In this document: one piece after another, positions 9,866 to 19,508 of the stretch
Numbering within the stretch: the first letter of the stretch is position 1
Layout of the letters: each line of letters opens with the position of its first letter
From: Flavobacterium weaverense
Lineage (GTDB): Bacteria; Bacteroidota; Bacteroidia; Flavobacteriales; Flavobacteriaceae
Direction: 5' to 3'
NCBI RefSeq assembly: GCF_003688495.1
Contig: NZ_REFH01000008.1
Coordinates: 620,001 to 684,000, forward strand
Length of the DNA stretch: 64,000 nt
Notes under the pieces: generated by a model
What the model saw: the letters and a program-made list of their open reading frames with translations, nothing else
Databases searched by the model: none
Told to the model about the DNA's origin: nothing
Program-made: the position numbers and the translations under genes

Positions 9866-11116
9866 ATGCTAGTTTACCTTAGGTTATTAAAAGAGAGTTT
9901 TGGCTTTGCAATGAATGCATTGAAAAATAATAAATTAAGAACCTTACTTTCTTTGTTAGGAGTGACTATTGGAATTTTCTCCATCATTGCAGTTCTTGCT
10001 GCTGTTGATTCATTGGACAGAAAAATCACTAAAGACTTAAGCAGCTTAGATAAAAACACTATTTATTTGATGAAGTTTTCATTTGGTCCATCAGAGATTC
10101 CGCAATGGAAAAGAGAACAGTTTCCTAATGTTAAGTACGATGAGTACACGTACATGAAAGGAGCGATGACAAATACTGCCCAGATGGCTTACCAAATTTT
10201 TACGAGAAGAGAAGCAATTAAGTACGATTCCAAAACAGTAAGTGATGTAAAAATAATTCCTGTTTCTCACGAATTCATCGATATTCAAGGTATCGAATTT
10301 GAAAGCGGACGATTTTATAATGAATCTGAAGCTAATTCAGGAGCGACAGTAATTGTGTTAGGAAATGAAATAGCCAAATCTTTATTTGAAGGTTTTGATC
10401 CTATTGGAAAAAATGTTCGATTATATGGAAAACGATTTACAGTTATTGGAGTGATGAAAAAAGAGGGTTCAGGATTATTTGGAGATAGTAATGATACAGC
10501 TGCTTATATACCTGTAAATTTTGTTCGTCAATTATATGGCGATAATAATAATTCATTGACTAACGTTATTATTTTTAAGCCAGCTAAAGGCGCGGATATG
10601 GAAGCGTATCAAGGAGAAATTACTCAAAAGCTAAGAAGTTTTAGAGGTTTGAAAGCTGGAGAAATTGACAATTTTTTTATAAATGTTTTTTCGGGTTTTA
10701 CAGATCTTATTGATGGTATTTTAGGACAGATGAATGTAGTGGGATGGATTATTAGTGGGTTTTCACTATTGGTAGGTGGATTCGGAATCGCCAATATTAT
10801 GTTTGTTTCGGTAAAAGAGAGAACTAATTTAATAGGAATTCAAAAATCATTAGGAGCAAAAAATAGATTTATAATGTTTCAGTTTTTATTTGAAGCAGTA
10901 ATATTATCAGTTATAGGTGGAGTTATTGGACTTTTACTAGTTTGGATTATTTCCGTGATTCTAACAAAAGCTTTAGATTTTGAGTTCGTATTAGGAGTAG
11001 GAAATATAGTTTTAGGAACAGGACTTGCAGCAGCAATTGGATTAATATCAGGTATTCTTCCAGCTATTGCAGCATCTAAACTCGATCCAGTTGAAGCTAT
11101 TAGAACTGGAATGTAA
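9866..11116 (+). CDS. ABC transporter permease of the MacB/FtsX type
   Basis: 416 residues. An N-terminal helix (about 22-45) is followed by a large extracytoplasmic MacB_PCD domain (about 50-245) and an FtsX domain with three membrane helices (about 285-310, 335-365, 375-400), ending in PVEAIRTGM, a typical terminus of this class. Members act with a separate ATPase in export of peptides, lipoproteins or antibiotics, or in mechanotransmission. No ATPase gene is next to it, so its partner and cargo are unknown. Confidence 0.9.
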   Translation: MLVYLRLLKESFGFAMNALKNNKLRTLLSLLGVTIGIFSIIAVLAAVDSLDRKITKDLSSLDKNTIYLMKFSFGPSEIPQWKREQFPNVKYDEYTYMKGAMTNTAQMAYQIFTRREAIKYDSKTVSDVKIIPVSHEFIDIQGIEFESGRFYNESEANSGATVIVLGNEIAKSLFEGFDPIGKNVRLYGKRFTVIGVMKKEGSGLFGDSNDTAAYIPVNFVRQLYGDNNNSLTNVIIFKPAKGADMEAYQGEITQKLRSFRGLKAGEIDNFFINVFSGFTDLIDGILGQMNVVGWIISGFSLLVGGFGIANIMFVSVKERTNLIGIQKSLGAKNRFIMFQFLFEAVILSVIGGVIGLLLVWIISVILTKALDFEFVLGVGNIVLGTGLAAAIGLISGILPAIAASKLDPVEAIRTGM

Positions 11117-11147
11117 ATAGTTATTTCTAATTCACAACAATATCTAA

Positions 11148-11190
11148 GCAAAAAAAATAGCTTCCAAAATTTTAGAAGCTATTTTTTTTA
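11148..11190. terminator. Bidirectional terminator between the permease gene and accD
   Basis: A stem with A-rich and T-rich flanks (arms about 11151-11164 and 11175-11188, core AATAGCTTC / GAAGCTATT). It lies between convergent genes, and the A/T flanks give a T-run on either strand. Confidence 0.85.
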
Positions 11191-11210
11191 AACACTATTG
11201 TTATACAAAT

Positions 11211-12065
11211 TTATCTTATATCGTTGTTTTGAATCAAATCGATGTATAAGTTAATGTTGTCTTTTAATTGTTTTCTAGGTGTAATAAAATCTAAGAAACC
11301 GTGCTCTAATAAAAATTCAGCAGTTTGAAATCCTTCAGGTAAATCTTTTCCTGTAGTATCTCTAACAACTCGAGGTCCTGCAAATCCAATTAATGCTCCT
11401 GGCTCAGAAATATTGATATCTCCTAACATCGCATAAGAAGCTGTTGTTCCTCCAGTTGTTGGGTCAGTACAAAGTGAAATGTATGGTAGTTTAGCATCTG
11501 CTAACTGGGCTAGTTTAACAGATGTTTTAGCTAGCTGCATCAATGAATAAGCTGCTTCCATCATACGAGCTCCACCTGATTTTGAGATCATAACAAATGG
11601 AAGTTTGTTTTTAATTGCGTGATCAATTCCTCTAACGATTTTTTCTCCCACAACCGCACCCATTGATCCACCAATAAAGGCAAAATCCATACAGCAAATT
11701 ACTAACTCTTTCCCTTTTGATTTACCAACTCCTGTGCGCACTGCATCTTTCAATTTGGTTTTTTCCATCACATCTTTCAAACGATCACCATATTTTTTTG
11801 TATCAACAAAATTTAAAGGATCTTTAGAAGTCATGTTTTTATCTAATTCAACAAACTCATTGTTGTCAAATAGGATTTGGAAATACTCGGCGCTTCCAAT
11901 TCTAACGTGGAAACCATCTTCTGGACTTACAAATAGATTACGTGCAAGTTCATCGGCGTCAATAATTTTTCCCGTTGGAGATTTGTACCAAAGTCCTTTT
12001 GGAATATCCATTTTGTCCTCAGTAGCAGTCGTAATCCCTTTTTCTTTTCTTTTAAACCAAGCCAT
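11211..12065 (-). CDS. accD: Acetyl-CoA carboxylase carboxyltransferase, beta subunit
   Basis: 284 residues. It transfers the carboxyl group from biotin to acetyl-CoA to form malonyl-CoA, with AccA, in fatty acid synthesis. The crotonase-like carboxyltransferase domain (about 95-270) shows [11 protein letters not shown] and [17 protein letters not shown]. The N-terminal part aligns with the zinc ribbon of E. coli AccD, but none of the four cysteines remains: the positions are Ser29, Gly32, Ser47 and Asp50. The rest of the ribbon segment is well kept, so this is probably a lineage feature rather than damage. Confidence 0.97.
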   Translation of the reverse strand: MAWFKRKEKGITTATEDKMDIPKGLWYKSPTGKIIDADELARNLFVSPEDGFHVRIGSAEYFQILFDNNEFVELDKNMTSKDPLNFVDTKKYGDRLKDVMEKTKLKDAVRTGVGKSKGKELVICCMDFAFIGGSMGAVVGEKIVRGIDHAIKNKLPFVMISKSGGARMMEAAYSLMQLAKTSVKLAQLADAKLPYISLCTDPTTGGTTASYAMLGDINISEPGALIGFAGPRVVRDTTGKDLPEGFQTAEFLLEHGFLDFITPRKQLKDNINLYIDLIQNNDIR

Positions 12066-12166
12066 TTTTCTAGTATTCAGTGTTCAGTAATCAAATATTC
12101 AGTATTCAGTTTTTAATAATCAATCGTACTAACTGAAGATTAAAAACCGAATACTAAATACTATTT
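12066..12166. repeat. Short direct repeats of TATTCAGT between accD and fbaA
   Basis: The spacer holds several near-copies of (T)ATTCAGT (about 12072-12112), followed by partly complementary sequence (ACTGAAG, CCGAATACT; about 12135-12165), so it can fold. No ORF is present. Similar low-complexity palindromic spacers occur at other junctions of this window. Confidence 0.6.
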
Positions 12167-13234
12167 TTATAATGTATTCACATTGTTCAAGTCAGCAAAT
12201 GCTTGTTCAAGTCTTGTGTTGAAAGTAACTTCACTTTCACGTACCCATTTTCTTGGATCGTAGTATTTTTTATTTGGTACATCAGCACCGTCTGGATTTC
12301 CAATTTGCGTTTTCAAGTAGTCAATATTTTTAACCATGTAATCACGAATACCTTCTGTGTATGCAAATTGCAAATCTGTGTCAATATTCATTTTAATTAC
12401 ACCGTAGCTAATACCTTCTCTAATTTCTTCTAAAGTAGAACCTGATCCACCATGAAAAACGAAATCAACTGGGTTATGGCCCGTTTTAAATTTAGTTTGA
12501 ACAAAATCTTGCGAATTTTTTAAGATTTTTGGAGTCAACTTCACGTTTCCAGGTTTGTAAACTCCGTGCACGTTTCCAAAAGCAGCAGCAATTGTAAATC
12601 TTGGGCTAACTTTCAAAAGTTCTTCGTATGCGTAAGCCACTTCTTCTGGTTGTGTGTATAATTTTGAGCTATCTACATCTGAGTTATCCACACCGTCTTC
12701 TTCACCACCTGTAATACCAAGTTCGATTTCAAGAGTCATTCCCATTTTGCTCATTCTCTCTAAATAACCTTTGCAAATTTCGATGTTCTCTTCGATAGGC
12801 TCTTCAGATAAATCAATCATGTGGGAGGAGTAAAGCGGTTTTCCAGTTTTAGCAAAATGCGCTTCTGAAGCATCCAATAACCCGTCAATCCAAGGTAGTA
12901 ATTTTTTTGCACAATGGTCAGTGTGCAAAATTACAGTTGCTCCGTAAGCTTCCGCTAGAGCATGAATATGTAAAGCACCAGCAATTCCACCGGCGATCGC
13001 AGCTTTTTCATTTGCATTAGAAAGTCCTTTTCCAGCATTAAATTGTGCTCCTCCGTTAGAAAATTGAATGATAACTGGAGCATTTAATTTTGCTGCAGTT
13101 TCAAGAACACCGTTGATTGTACTTGAGCCCGTAACGTTTACTGCTGGTAATGCAAAACCTTTTTCTTTTGCATAATTAAAGATTTCTTGAACTTGATCTC
13201 CTGTAGCTACGCCTGGTTTAATGTTGTGTGCCAT
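12167..13234 (-). CDS. fbaA: Class II fructose-bisphosphate aldolase
   Basis: 355 residues, matching the class IIA (E. coli FbaA) subfamily. It splits fructose 1,6-bisphosphate in glycolysis and runs in reverse in gluconeogenesis. The zinc ligand motif HTDHCAKK (about 108-115), the catalytic loop region with GITGGEEDGVDNS and the phosphate-binding FHGGSGST are all visible. Minus strand, same direction as accD but separated from it by a repeat-rich spacer. Confidence 0.98.
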   Translation of the reverse strand: MAHNIKPGVATGDQVQEIFNYAKEKGFALPAVNVTGSSTINGVLETAAKLNAPVIIQFSNGGAQFNAGKGLSNANEKAAIAGGIAGALHIHALAEAYGATVILHTDHCAKKLLPWIDGLLDASEAHFAKTGKPLYSSHMIDLSEEPIEENIEICKGYLERMSKMGMTLEIELGITGGEEDGVDNSDVDSSKLYTQPEEVAYAYEELLKVSPRFTIAAAFGNVHGVYKPGNVKLTPKILKNSQDFVQTKFKTGHNPVDFVFHGGSGSTLEEIREGISYGVIKMNIDTDLQFAYTEGIRDYMVKNIDYLKTQIGNPDGADVPNKKYYDPRKWVRESEVTFNTRLEQAFADLNNVNTL

Positions 13235-13293
13235 TGTAAATTTTTTAGTTTTTTTTTAGTTTTTAGTCCTGCAAAAATAAGAATTAATTAGCA

Positions 13294-15861
13294 CTAGAAC
13301 GGATAATTTATTCCGAAATTTAAAACGGAGTTTGAAAAGTTGTATTCTCTAAACCATCTTCTGTTGGATTCATTGGCTGGATTGTATGTTTTAAATCCTA
13401 AGTCAAAACGAATTACAAAAAAACTTAAATCATATCGCAGTCCAAATCCAGAACCCAAGGCAATGTCTTTTAAATCTTTAAATCCTGTAAATGTTGATTT
13501 TTCATCAGTAACATTATCAAGGACATTCCAGATGTTTCCTGCGTCAGCAAAAACAGCTCCTTTTAAACTTCCCGCTACTTTAAATCTAAATTCACCGCTT
13601 AAGGCAATTTTCATATTAGCCTCATTAAAATCATCAAGACCACCACTACTTCCTGGTCCTAAACCGTAGGGTTGCCACGCTCTATTGTCATTCGATCCTC
13701 CAGAGAAGTAACTTCGTGAAAAAGGAATATAATTAGAATTACCAAAAGGTATAGCAATCCCAAAAAACGATCTAAATGCTAGTATTTTTTCTTTGGATAA
13801 ATCCCAATGCTTTATATAATCAAATTCAGTTTTAATGTATTCTGAATATTCCAAATTAAAAATTTGGTAGTTACCGTTTATGCTTTTCTTTTGGTTAGTA
13901 GTTTTTGCGAATGCACTTAAAATTGTTCCTGCAGATTCTATTTTAGTTTTAAAAAGATAAAAATTATTATCTGTCAAATCTTTTTTTGTTGTTTTTGAAA
14001 AAGTAAAACTGGTCGCAAAAATAAAGTCATTTTCAGTTAGTCTAAGTCTTCGTTCTTCGATGCTTTTTACAGCTTCTAAATCTGCGTTTTCAAGTGGTTT
14101 TAAAAAGCTTCCTGTTCCATTTAAAACATCATTTGTAAATCCACGTGTTCCTCTTTCAATTGCTAGATTTTGGTCAGTAGGATTGTTGTAGTAAGAAGTA
14201 TTTGTATTATAGGCTTTACTAATGTTATTTAGCGCTTTGTATGAAGATCCGTAAACATTGAAATAATTCCTAGGATTTAAGTTTCTAACGAACTGAGTGT
14301 TGAATAAATCAAATCGTGCTGTATTGTTTATTTTTGGTGTCCAATTATACGATAATCCTCCAGTAAAATTTTCTTTATCTAAACCTATATTTTGCTGTTT
14401 TGCAAAACCTATAGTTGCTAATGTGGACGGAATCATTCGCTTGGGTATGATTCTATCAGTATTGAAAGGCATTAGAATTCGCGGAATGTTTAGTTTTAAA
14501 TCTAATCCGTATTCTAAAACGTTGAAGAAATTGTTTTTAGGATTTGCTAAATCTTTCGAGGATCCTACATTTCCACGTGCTGCCAATTCAAGCGTCTCTG
14601 CTCCGTTAAAGACATTTCGTATTGTTTCAGAAACGCTCAGTCCGATACCGAAGTCTTGAATATTAGAATGCGTGATATCTAATGTTGTTCCAAAACTATA
14701 TTTTTTTCTGGGCGTTAAATATACTTTTGCAATCAATGACTGTGCGGTCGTATCTCTTTTATCAACTTCATACTGTATGGTAGGATAGTTGAAAATTTTC
14801 AGGTTGTTAAGATATCGAGTCGTTAATACGGTTCTAAAATCAGCATACATTCCACCTTTTGAGATGAAAATAGCATCAGTAATTGCTTTTGGTTTGTATT
14901 TTAATTTTTTCTGACTGTATAAATTAAAATTTTTATAAGTAGAGCTATCAGTAATCTTTAATGAATTACTACTAGGTGAGTAATCAGTGTAAATATTAAC
15001 ATCACTTATTTTATATAATTTAAAAGGTTCAGTTCTTGTCGAATCGCGATCTTGAAAAGAATAATTGTTAATCATCAAAGTGATATCTGCTTTATTCACT
15101 TTTTTGATTGTGTCGATATTAAATGTCACGTAATTAGGCTGAAAATAATAAGCACCATTATTTCTAAAATTAGTCGTAATACGGTTTCTCTCATCCTCAA
15201 AATCGTCAGTTTTGTATTGCTTCCCTGATTTTATGAACGTATTAAATTTATTCAACTGATACAATGAATCTAGTGCTGGAGTTGAAATAGACGCTTTTAC
15301 CGAATCTAAAAAGAAGGCATTCCCTAATGTTATGTCATATTTAATTTTAGCTTTTTTAATGCCTACAGTATCTAATTTAAAGGCGGCATCAACATTAAAA
15401 AAACCATTGTTAAAGTAGTAATATTTTAGTCGTAATAAAGATTTTTTAGCTTTCTCTTGATCAATAATTACGGGTGGTTCCCCCGTTTTAATTAAAAAAT
15501 CATGAATACCGTGATACCAAAAAGATTGACCAAGCCTATCAACTTGTTTTGCAGAAAGCCACTTCGATTTTCTCTCATACTTTCCTGGATTATTAGCGAA
15601 CTTAGCTTGATAAGTGGAGTCAGGATTTAGATTCGCAAAATTATAAAGGTTCAAGCGAAGTCTGTAACCTAAAAAAGTACTATTAGGTTTTTGATACAAC
15701 TGGTTAAAAACACCTTCCTCCTTAGTTTTCTTATCATTAACAGTAATTTGGTTCTTAGTTAGCAGTAATTTGCCATCTGGAACTCTTTTTACAGCGTTAC
15801 ATGCAGAAATTAGTATTGCAATTACAATAAATGCAGTTATTTTTGTGGAAGTCTTTTTCAA
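13294..15861 (-). CDS. TamA/BamA-type outer-membrane surface antigen, lipoprotein (TamL-like)
   Basis: 855 residues. The signal ends in the lipobox ISAC with Cys21, so this is a lipidated member of the Omp85 family. The region to about 450 holds POTRA-like domains; the C-terminal 400 residues form the beta-barrel, ending in NFGINYPF with a terminal aromatic residue as in outer-membrane barrels. Lipid-anchored TamA homologues of Bacteroidota are called TamL and are thought to work with a TamB-like protein in envelope assembly. Its start is 37 bases from the divergent methyltransferase gene; CAAAAGTA at 15882-15889 reads TACTTTTG on this strand and may be its promoter. Confidence 0.9.
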   Translation of the reverse strand: MKKTSTKITAFIVIAILISACNAVKRVPDGKLLLTKNQITVNDKKTKEEGVFNQLYQKPNSTFLGYRLRLNLYNFANLNPDSTYQAKFANNPGKYERKSKWLSAKQVDRLGQSFWYHGIHDFLIKTGEPPVIIDQEKAKKSLLRLKYYYFNNGFFNVDAAFKLDTVGIKKAKIKYDITLGNAFFLDSVKASISTPALDSLYQLNKFNTFIKSGKQYKTDDFEDERNRITTNFRNNGAYYFQPNYVTFNIDTIKKVNKADITLMINNYSFQDRDSTRTEPFKLYKISDVNIYTDYSPSSNSLKITDSSTYKNFNLYSQKKLKYKPKAITDAIFISKGGMYADFRTVLTTRYLNNLKIFNYPTIQYEVDKRDTTAQSLIAKVYLTPRKKYSFGTTLDITHSNIQDFGIGLSVSETIRNVFNGAETLELAARGNVGSSKDLANPKNNFFNVLEYGLDLKLNIPRILMPFNTDRIIPKRMIPSTLATIGFAKQQNIGLDKENFTGGLSYNWTPKINNTARFDLFNTQFVRNLNPRNYFNVYGSSYKALNNISKAYNTNTSYYNNPTDQNLAIERGTRGFTNDVLNGTGSFLKPLENADLEAVKSIEERRLRLTENDFIFATSFTFSKTTKKDLTDNNFYLFKTKIESAGTILSAFAKTTNQKKSINGNYQIFNLEYSEYIKTEFDYIKHWDLSKEKILAFRSFFGIAIPFGNSNYIPFSRSYFSGGSNDNRAWQPYGLGPGSSGGLDDFNEANMKIALSGEFRFKVAGSLKGAVFADAGNIWNVLDNVTDEKSTFTGFKDLKDIALGSGFGLRYDLSFFVIRFDLGFKTYNPANESNRRWFREYNFSNSVLNFGINYPF

Positions 15862-15898
15862 GTGTTCTAAAATATTTAATTCAAAAGTACATTATTTT

Positions 15899-16624
15899 AT
15901 GGTTAGTAAAAACCAAATAAAGCTTATAACGAGTTTGCAGCAAAAAAAATATAGAAATGCCAATAAATTATTTTTTGCCGAGGGTGTAAAAGGGATTGAA
16001 GAGTTATTAGAATCAAATTTAGAATTGGAACATTTGTATACAACTCAAAATAATTTTGATACTGTTTCGAAGGAAAAGAAAACAATTATTTCTGAAAATG
16101 ATTTAAAAAAAATCAGTGCATTAGCTACTCCAAATTCGTGTTTAGCTATTTTTAAAATGCCAGAAGAAAAACTCATTATTGAAAATGGTTTAATTCTAGT
16201 ATTAGATTCGATTAGAGATCCGGGTAATTTAGGTACTATTTTGCGTTTGTGCGATTGGTTTGGAATACAGCAAGTGCTTTGTTCAAAGGAGACTGTTGAT
16301 CTTTTTAATCCAAAAGCAGTACAAGCCACTATGGGTTCGATAGCAAGAGTTAATTTGAATTATATCGATTTAAATAAGTTTCTACAACAAACTAAACTTC
16401 CTATTTACGGAACATTCATGGATGGTGAGAATATTTACAAATCTCATCTGCCACAAGATGGAATAATAATAATGGGGAATGAAGCTAATGGAATCTCTGA
16501 AGAGCTTGAAAAATTAGTTCAAAATCGCATCACAATTCCTCGTTTTGGTGACATTCAAAAAACGGAAAGTTTAAATGTAGCGACTGCAACTGCAATTGTT
16601 TTGAGCGAATTCCGTAAAGGATAA
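15899..16624 (+). CDS. SpoU/TrmH family RNA 2'-O-methyltransferase
   Basis: 241 residues from the ATG at 15899. The frame is open back to 15770, but those codons overlap the start of the divergent tamL-like gene and add no family sequence. An N-terminal substrate-binding domain (about 1-80) precedes the SPOUT domain with motif 1 (IRDPGNLGTILR), motif 2 (MGNEANGISEEL) and motif 3 (SLNVATATAIVLSEF). Such enzymes methylate ribose 2'-OH groups in rRNA or tRNA using SAM. The exact target cannot be told from sequence. Confidence 0.94.
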   Translation: MVSKNQIKLITSLQQKKYRNANKLFFAEGVKGIEELLESNLELEHLYTTQNNFDTVSKEKKTIISENDLKKISALATPNSCLAIFKMPEEKLIIENGLILVLDSIRDPGNLGTILRLCDWFGIQQVLCSKETVDLFNPKAVQATMGSIARVNLNYIDLNKFLQQTKLPIYGTFMDGENIYKSHLPQDGIIIMGNEANGISEELEKLVQNRITIPRFGDIQKTESLNVATATAIVLSEFRKG

Positions 16625-16649
16625 TTTGCACTGCAAAAATAAATTGTTT

Positions 16650-17363
16650 CTAGTGGAAGGTGAAATTAATAAATATAGCTCTCGTTTTCATAGATTCTAT
16701 GTTTCCAGTCCAAGGACTGGACGTATTTTTATCTCTAATTAATTCGTCATTTATTCCAAATACACCTCTTATCGATGGTGAAAAAATAAAGTACTCAGAG
16801 AAAAGATCAATTCCTAAACCTAGTTCGTAGTTAGGAGTCCATGCTTTCACTCTAAAGCGACCGTCAACGTTGTCCTCTAATGATTTAGAATTACTAGACA
16901 AGTTTAGCGTTGCAGATAATCCGCCTAATGCATATGGACGAATATTTCCCGTTCTGAGTGAGGAAAATTTCAATATTAAAGGAAAGTGAATGTATGTGCT
17001 ATTTACTTCTCTTAGGGCATCTGAACTTTTTGTGAAATTAGGGTTGTTTGGATAATTTAAATCTCTTTTAGTGTAATACAATCCGGGTTCAAATCGTAAA
17101 TTAACGTATTCATGAAGTTTTAAATCGGCGACGATACCCACATTAAAGCCAGTAGTTTTTTTTACTAATATATCGGGTGTTACTTCTTTATAATCTATTT
17201 TAAAATCGTAAGAGTTGAATCCTAAATAGAAGCCATAATAAATTCTGCTTTTTTGAAAATTCTCTAAGTTGATTATTGGATCTTTACTAAAGATATTTTT
17301 TGATCTTTGGGCATAACCATTTAGAATACTGACAAAAAAAAGTAATACAAATAATTTTCTCAT
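16650..17363 (-). CDS. porT: Type IX secretion / gliding motility protein PorT (SprT)
   Basis: 237 residues from the ATG at 17363. The longer frame to 17402 would overlap menG by 38 bases, and it is only from 17363 that the protein begins with a clean signal peptide ending at YAQ. The rest looks like an eight-stranded outer-membrane beta-barrel with aromatic-rich alternating strands. PorT/SprT is needed for the type IX secretion system in Porphyromonas gingivalis and Flavobacterium johnsoniae, and its place directly after menG/ubiE is the usual one in this phylum. No other T9SS genes are in the window. The two genes are one base apart. Confidence 0.88.
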   Translation of the reverse strand: MRKLFVLLFFVSILNGYAQRSKNIFSKDPIINLENFQKSRIYYGFYLGFNSYDFKIDYKEVTPDILVKKTTGFNVGIVADLKLHEYVNLRFEPGLYYTKRDLNYPNNPNFTKSSDALREVNSTYIHFPLILKFSSLRTGNIRPYALGGLSATLNLSSNSKSLEDNVDGRFRVKAWTPNYELGLGIDLFSEYFIFSPSIRGVFGINDELIRDKNTSSPWTGNIESMKTRAIFINFTFH

Positions 17364-17364
17364 G

Positions 17365-18096
17365 TTATTTTTTAGAAGCTGAATAAATAGTAGCCACTCC
17401 AAAAGTTTGAGGCAATGCTACAACATCTATAAACCCAGTTTTTCTCAAAATATTGTTTAAAGCCTCGCCATAAGGAAAAGCTGCAGCTGATTCTGAAAGA
17501 TATCCATAAGCAACATCATCTTTAGAAAATAATTTCCCTATTAACGGAAGAATATTTTTACTATAAAAATTGTAACCTTGCTTGAATGGAGTTTTATCTG
17601 GTACAGAAGTTTCTAATATTACAAAAACACCATTTGGCTTTAAGACTCTTAAGATTTCATTCAGACCTTTTTCTAAATTTTCAAAATTACGAACACCAAA
17701 AGCAACGGTTATCGCATCAAAATAATTATCTTCAAAAGGCATGTTTTCAGAGTCGGCCAAAATCATATCTATTGTACTAGAGAGATTTTTAGAAGCTATT
17801 TTTTTCTTACCTACATCAAGCATTCCTGCTGATATATCAAGACCAATTATTTTCTCCGCATTAGTCTGGGCCATTAAAATTGCTAAGTCACCGGTTCCAG
17901 TCGCGATATCCAATATTATCTTTGGATTTGAAGCGCTAACCATTTTCAGTACTTTTTTACGCCATTTTAAGTCAATTCCAAAAGAAATTACGCGATTCAA
18001 GTTGTCGTAATTACCAGAAATGGTATCAAACATTTGTGCAACTTGTTCTTTCTTGCCTAGGGCTGAATCTTTATACGGAGTTATTTTCTCAGACAT
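17365..18096 (-). CDS. menG: Demethylmenaquinone methyltransferase
   Basis: 243 residues, a UbiE/MenG-family SAM-dependent methyltransferase. Motif I is [12 protein letters not shown] (about residues 60-72), followed by [15 protein letters not shown] and [13 protein letters not shown]. It carries out the last step of menaquinone synthesis; menaquinone is the usual quinone of Bacteroidota, hence menG rather than ubiE. It is cotranscribed with porT. Confidence 0.95.
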   Translation of the reverse strand: MSEKITPYKDSALGKKEQVAQMFDTISGNYDNLNRVISFGIDLKWRKKVLKMVSASNPKIILDIATGTGDLAILMAQTNAEKIIGLDISAGMLDVGKKKIASKNLSSTIDMILADSENMPFEDNYFDAITVAFGVRNFENLEKGLNEILRVLKPNGVFVILETSVPDKTPFKQGYNFYSKNILPLIGKLFSKDDVAYGYLSESAAAFPYGEALNNILRKTGFIDVVALPQTFGVATIYSASKK

Positions 18097-18275
18097 CTTT
18101 TTTGTTTGTACAAATATAGAACAAACTTGATAAACATAAAATCAGTTTTCAAAATAGAATTAAGATTTATTAATTACAGTATTTAACAATTTTTATAAAA
18201 AAGCGAAGAAAATTTTATTTTGTTATAAATATCACTAAAAGTGGGTATTGTAACTGCAGTTTTTATTAATCACAT

Positions 18276-18620
18276 TTGTCACATAGTTTAGCTATGATAT
18301 TAATGATTAAAAAAGAGACGATGGGCCAAATCAAATGGATAGTTTTAGCGCTCCTTATCTCATTTGTCCTTGTAAGTGTTTTTGAAAGTGCCGCTTTTCA
18401 AAGCGGTATTGAATTGAATGCGCAAAATACGTTCTTAGGATTAAATTTGTTTTTGGAAATTTTAATTTTTTTCGTCTTTAGTACCTTCGTGGTATTTGGT
18501 ATTAAAGGCTTTTTTGAGATGTACTCTCAAAAAACAGCAAATATTGTAACCTTCATTTCTGGAGCGTTATTAGTATTTGTGATTTTTATTTTATTTTATC
18601 AAATACTCTTTCAAGGCTAA
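18276..18620 (+). CDS. Small membrane protein, unknown function
   Basis: At most 114 residues; the start could also be the ATG at 18297, 18306 or 18321, and the last (MGQIKWIVLALL) gives the most compact protein. It has three hydrophobic segments (about 21-37, 48-71, 87-110 of the long form) and no charged motif that I recognise. It has a good terminator of its own and is not in an operon. Confidence 0.65.
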   Translation: MSHSLAMILMIKKETMGQIKWIVLALLISFVLVSVFESAAFQSGIELNAQNTFLGLNLFLEILIFFVFSTFVVFGIKGFFEMYSQKTANIVTFISGALLVFVIFILFYQILFQG

Positions 18621-18644
18621 GTCGTTTTTTTAAATCATTATGTA

Positions 18645-18678
18645 AAAAAAAAACATCCCGTTAAAAGGATGTTTTTTT
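18645..18678. terminator. Terminator between the small membrane protein gene and folA
   Basis: ACATCC (18653-18658) and GGATGT (18667-18672) with an 8-base loop, A-run before and seven T after. It can serve both convergent genes. Confidence 0.85.
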
Positions 18679-18681
18679 GTT

Positions 18682-19164
18682 TTATTTTCTAACGAATGTT
18701 TGATAGGTGTACTCATAATTGTGAGAATCATCTTTTTCGTTGAACTCAGAATTTTCTAATCTCCATTCTTGTTCATCTATCTCAGGAAAAAATGCATCTG
18801 CTTCAAAGGTGCCGTGAACTCTTGTAAGTTCGATTTTATCGGAGTAAGAAATACCGATTGTATAAATTTCGCCACCGCCTATTATAAATGAATCCTCCTC
18901 TTTAGGGCATGCATCTAAAGCTTTTTGCATGGTGTCTACCACAATACAGTCCTCGGCTTTATAATCTTTTTGTCTTGTAATTATGACATGCTTTCTATTA
19001 GGCAATGGTTTTTGAAGACTTTCGTAAGTTTTACGACCCATTATAATATGATGTCCAGTTGTGAGTCTTCTAAACCTTTTATAATCGTTAGGCAAGTGCC
19101 ATACTATTTTCCCATCTTTTCCCAACGCATTGTTTTCGGCTGCCGCCGCAATCATTGTAAACAT
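18682..19164 (-). CDS. folA: Dihydrofolate reductase
   Basis: 160 residues, standard chromosomal DHFR. It reduces dihydrofolate to tetrahydrofolate with NADPH, which the nearby thymidylate synthase makes necessary. Motifs: AAAENNALGKDGKIVWHLPND at the N-terminus (substrate loop with Trp), GRKTYESL for NADPH and IIGGGEIYTIG near residue 95. It overlaps nothing and ends two bases from the 2TM-domain gene start, so the two form a short operon. Confidence 0.97.
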   Translation of the reverse strand: MFTMIAAAAENNALGKDGKIVWHLPNDYKRFRRLTTGHHIIMGRKTYESLQKPLPNRKHVIITRQKDYKAEDCIVVDTMQKALDACPKEEDSFIIGGGEIYTIGISYSDKIELTRVHGTFEADAFFPEIDEQEWRLENSEFNEKDDSHNYEYTYQTFVRK

Positions 19165-19166
19165 AG

Positions 19167-19508
19167 TTATATACTATTATTAGTTTCTTCGCTTTCTATT
19201 TGTAACTGTAGTTGCTCAATTTTCTTTTTCTGCAAAGCTACTAAGCGGTCAATTTGTTCTCTTTCCCAATCTTTATTCATAAAACGGTCGGTTATGAAAA
19301 TTTTTATAAAATGCAAAATAAATAAAAACAACCATGTCGCAATTATCCATTGATACCAATCAGAAATTACATTGCTGTTTAGAAATTGGTGTCCAAGAAA
19401 TAATAATAAACTTCCCAAAACGAAAACAACAAAATGGAAATATAATCTCTTTTTTTGCTTTATCCTTCTTCTTGCATATTCATATTGTTCATGTACTTCT
19501 TTTTCCAT
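19167..19508 (-). CDS. 2TM domain-containing protein
   Basis: 113 residues. A basic N-terminal stretch (YEYARRRIKQKK) leads into two membrane helices (about 22-42 and 48-68), then a charged coiled-coil tail rich in Gln, Lys and Glu. This is the layout of the 2TM domain family that is common in Bacteroidota, often next to LytTR or other sensors; function unknown. It is upstream of folA with a two-base gap. Confidence 0.85.
   Translation of the reverse strand: MEKEVHEQYEYARRRIKQKKRLYFHFVVFVLGSLLLFLGHQFLNSNVISDWYQWIIATWLFLFILHFIKIFITDRFMNKDWEREQIDRLVALQKKKIEQLQLQIESEETNNSI

Noticed and set aside
14297..14659. 120-codon ORF antisense to the TamL-like gene
   Set aside because: Opposite-strand reading of conserved barrel sequence; low complexity and no support from neighbours.
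15770..15898. Upstream extension of the RNA methyltransferase ORF to an ATG at 15770
   Set aside because: It overlaps the first codons of the divergent outer-membrane gene and encodes no family sequence; the ATG at 15899 fits.
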